From Amaranthus tricolor (Eukaryota > Streptophyta > Magnoliopsida > Caryophyllales > Amaranthaceae): DNA of 64,000 bases. The notes beneath the pieces were generated by a model. The model saw only the letters and a program-made list of their open reading frames with translations. It ran no database searches and was not told the DNA's origin. Both the position numbers and the translations under genes were made by a program. Shown piece after piece: positions 63,201-64,000 of this stretch (the first letter of the stretch is position 1; each line of letters begins with the position of its first letter). The stretch is taken from assembly GCF_026212465.1 (NCBI RefSeq), contig NC_080053.1, positions 2,286,038-2,350,037 on the forward strand, in the 5' to 3' direction.

Positions 63201-64000
63201 GATCAATGAGCATTGTAGAATGAACGATGAAGAATATACAAGGACCAATGATGAATAATGAATGAACGATAAAGAATGAACAAGGATCAATGATCATTGA
63301 AGAATGAACGATGAAGAATGAATATGGTTCAATGATCATTAAAGAATGAACGATGAAGAATGAACAAGGATCAATGATCATTAAAGAATGTACGATTTAG
63401 AATGAACAAGGATAATTTGTCATTGAAGAATGAACGATGAAGAATGAACAAGGATCAATGATCAATAATGAATGAACGATGAAGAATGAACAAGGATCAA
63501 TGATTAATGAACAATGAACGATGAAGAATGAACAAGGATCAATGAGCATTGAAGAATGAATGATGAAGAATGAACAAGCATCAATGATCAATGAACAATG
63601 AACGATGAAGAATGAACGAGGATCAATGAGCATTGTAGAATGAACGATGAAGAATGAACAAGGATGAATGATCAATGAACAATGAACGATGAAGAATGAA
63701 CCAGGATCAATGAGCATTGAAGAATGAACGATGAAGAATGTACAAGGATCAATGATGAATAATGAATGAACGATGAAGAATGAACAAGGATGAATGATCA
63801 TTGAAGAATGAACGATGAAGAATGAACAAGGATCAATGATCATTGAAGAATGAACGACGAAGAATGAACAAGGATCAATGATCAATGAACAATGAACGAT
63901 GAAGAATGAACCAGGATCAATGAGCATTGAAGAATGAACGATTTAGAATGAACAAGGATCAATGATCATTGAAGATGGAACGATGAAGAATGAACAAGGA
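60233..64000. repeat. Segment duplicated about 19.3 kb away (right copy), cut by window edge
   Basis: This is the right-hand counterpart of 40898-43612, with landmarks at 60233, 60905, 61409 and 61955 (offset 19335), then 63061 and 63397 (offset 19769). The similarity extends leftward to about 58856 inside the last 2282-bp copy. It retains 434 bp near 62.4-62.8 kb that the left copy lacks. The array continues past the window end. Confidence 0.75.

Larger units (their letters stand above)
18150..64000. repeat. 42-bp satellite array with nested 7/14-bp structure and higher-order repeats
   Basis: The sequence from 18150 to the window end is an uninterrupted tandem array, about 1,090 units. The common monomer is AATGAACGATGAAG + AATGAACAAGGATC + AATGATCATTGAAG (3 x 14 bp). 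Each 14-mer is two heptamers, with per-position consensus AATGAAC and an invariant GA at heptamer positions 4-5. This common monomer is 33% G+C and 71% purine on the plus strand. Frequent variants include GATTTAG for GATGAAG, AATGAGCATTG, AATATACAAGG, AATGAATATGG and ATGGAACG. They recur in fixed order, giving higher-order repeats. No gene or transposon interrupts it. No telomere motif was seen. Confidence 0.97.

Noticed and set aside
18197..63927. Dozens of minus-strand ORFs of 64-204 codons encoding a repeating 14-residue peptide with SFFIVH
   Set aside because: The 42-bp monomer is divisible by three and has one stop-free frame, so long ORFs follow automatically. They begin and end at recurring monomer variants (GATTTAG gives TAA). 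They have no promoter, no upstream signals and no recognisable domain.
18150..64000. CRISPR-like array
   Set aside because: There are no unique spacers: the sequence is a continuous tandem satellite in a eukaryotic context.
18150..64000. Telomere or telomere-derived heptamer repeat
   Set aside because: The heptamer consensus AATGAAC is unrelated to the plant telomere unit TTTAGGG/CCCTAAA. The GATTTAG variant shares only TTTAG and is a point-mutated GATGAAG.
1..64000. Undescribed defence, metabolic or regulatory gene system
   Set aside because: No host-type genes are present. The whole window is accounted for by one retrotransposon family and one satellite family.

Overview
The window looks like repeat-dense nuclear DNA from a flowering plant. 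The evidence is a Ty3/gypsy-type LTR retrotransposon primed by initiator-Met tRNA, with a CRM-like chromoviral polyprotein, lying next to a very large short-monomer satellite. I see no host single-copy gene, tRNA, rRNA, CRISPR array or prokaryotic feature. The species cannot be named from the sequence.

Region 1 (1-18149) is a head-to-tail array of one retrotransposon family on the minus strand, with an exact period of 5749 bp. Each period holds one LTR (about 516 bp) and one internal region, so neighbouring elements share LTRs. Three complete elements lie at about 156-6420, 5905-12169 and 11654-17918. The array is flanked by a partial leader at 1-155 and by a truncated 3' end at 17403-18149. 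All three complete copies keep an uninterrupted 1565-codon gag-pol frame: gag, zinc knuckle, protease, reverse transcriptase, RNase H, integrase and GPF module. Reading by eye I found four single-base differences among the copies, so the amplification is very recent or the identity is maintained by recombination.

Region 2 (18150-64000, about 45.9 kb, running off the right edge) is pure satellite. The 42-bp monomer is three 14-bp subunits, each made of two related 7-bp words close to AATGAAC. Monomer variants are arranged in ordered blocks that are repeated as nested tandem duplications. These have periods of about 2.2-2.3 kb (19.2-23.8 kb), 714 bp and 1848 bp (23.8-28 kb), 5.7 kb (27.7-39.1 kb), 1890 bp x3 (43.6-49.3 kb) and 2282 bp x3 (53.4-60.2 kb). 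A long block at about 39.5-43.6 kb also recurs at about 58.9-63.9 kb. Some rearrangements step by 7 or 14 bp instead of 42 bp.

The two regions meet at 18149/18150, inside the 3' end of the fourth pol copy and not at an LTR end. The join is therefore a breakage or recombination event, not a clean insertion boundary. A CRM-like element beside a homogenised higher-order satellite is compatible with a centromeric or pericentromeric site, but that is inference. The long series of minus-strand ORFs in the satellite is a by-product of a 42-bp unit with one stop-free frame and I do not annotate them as genes.
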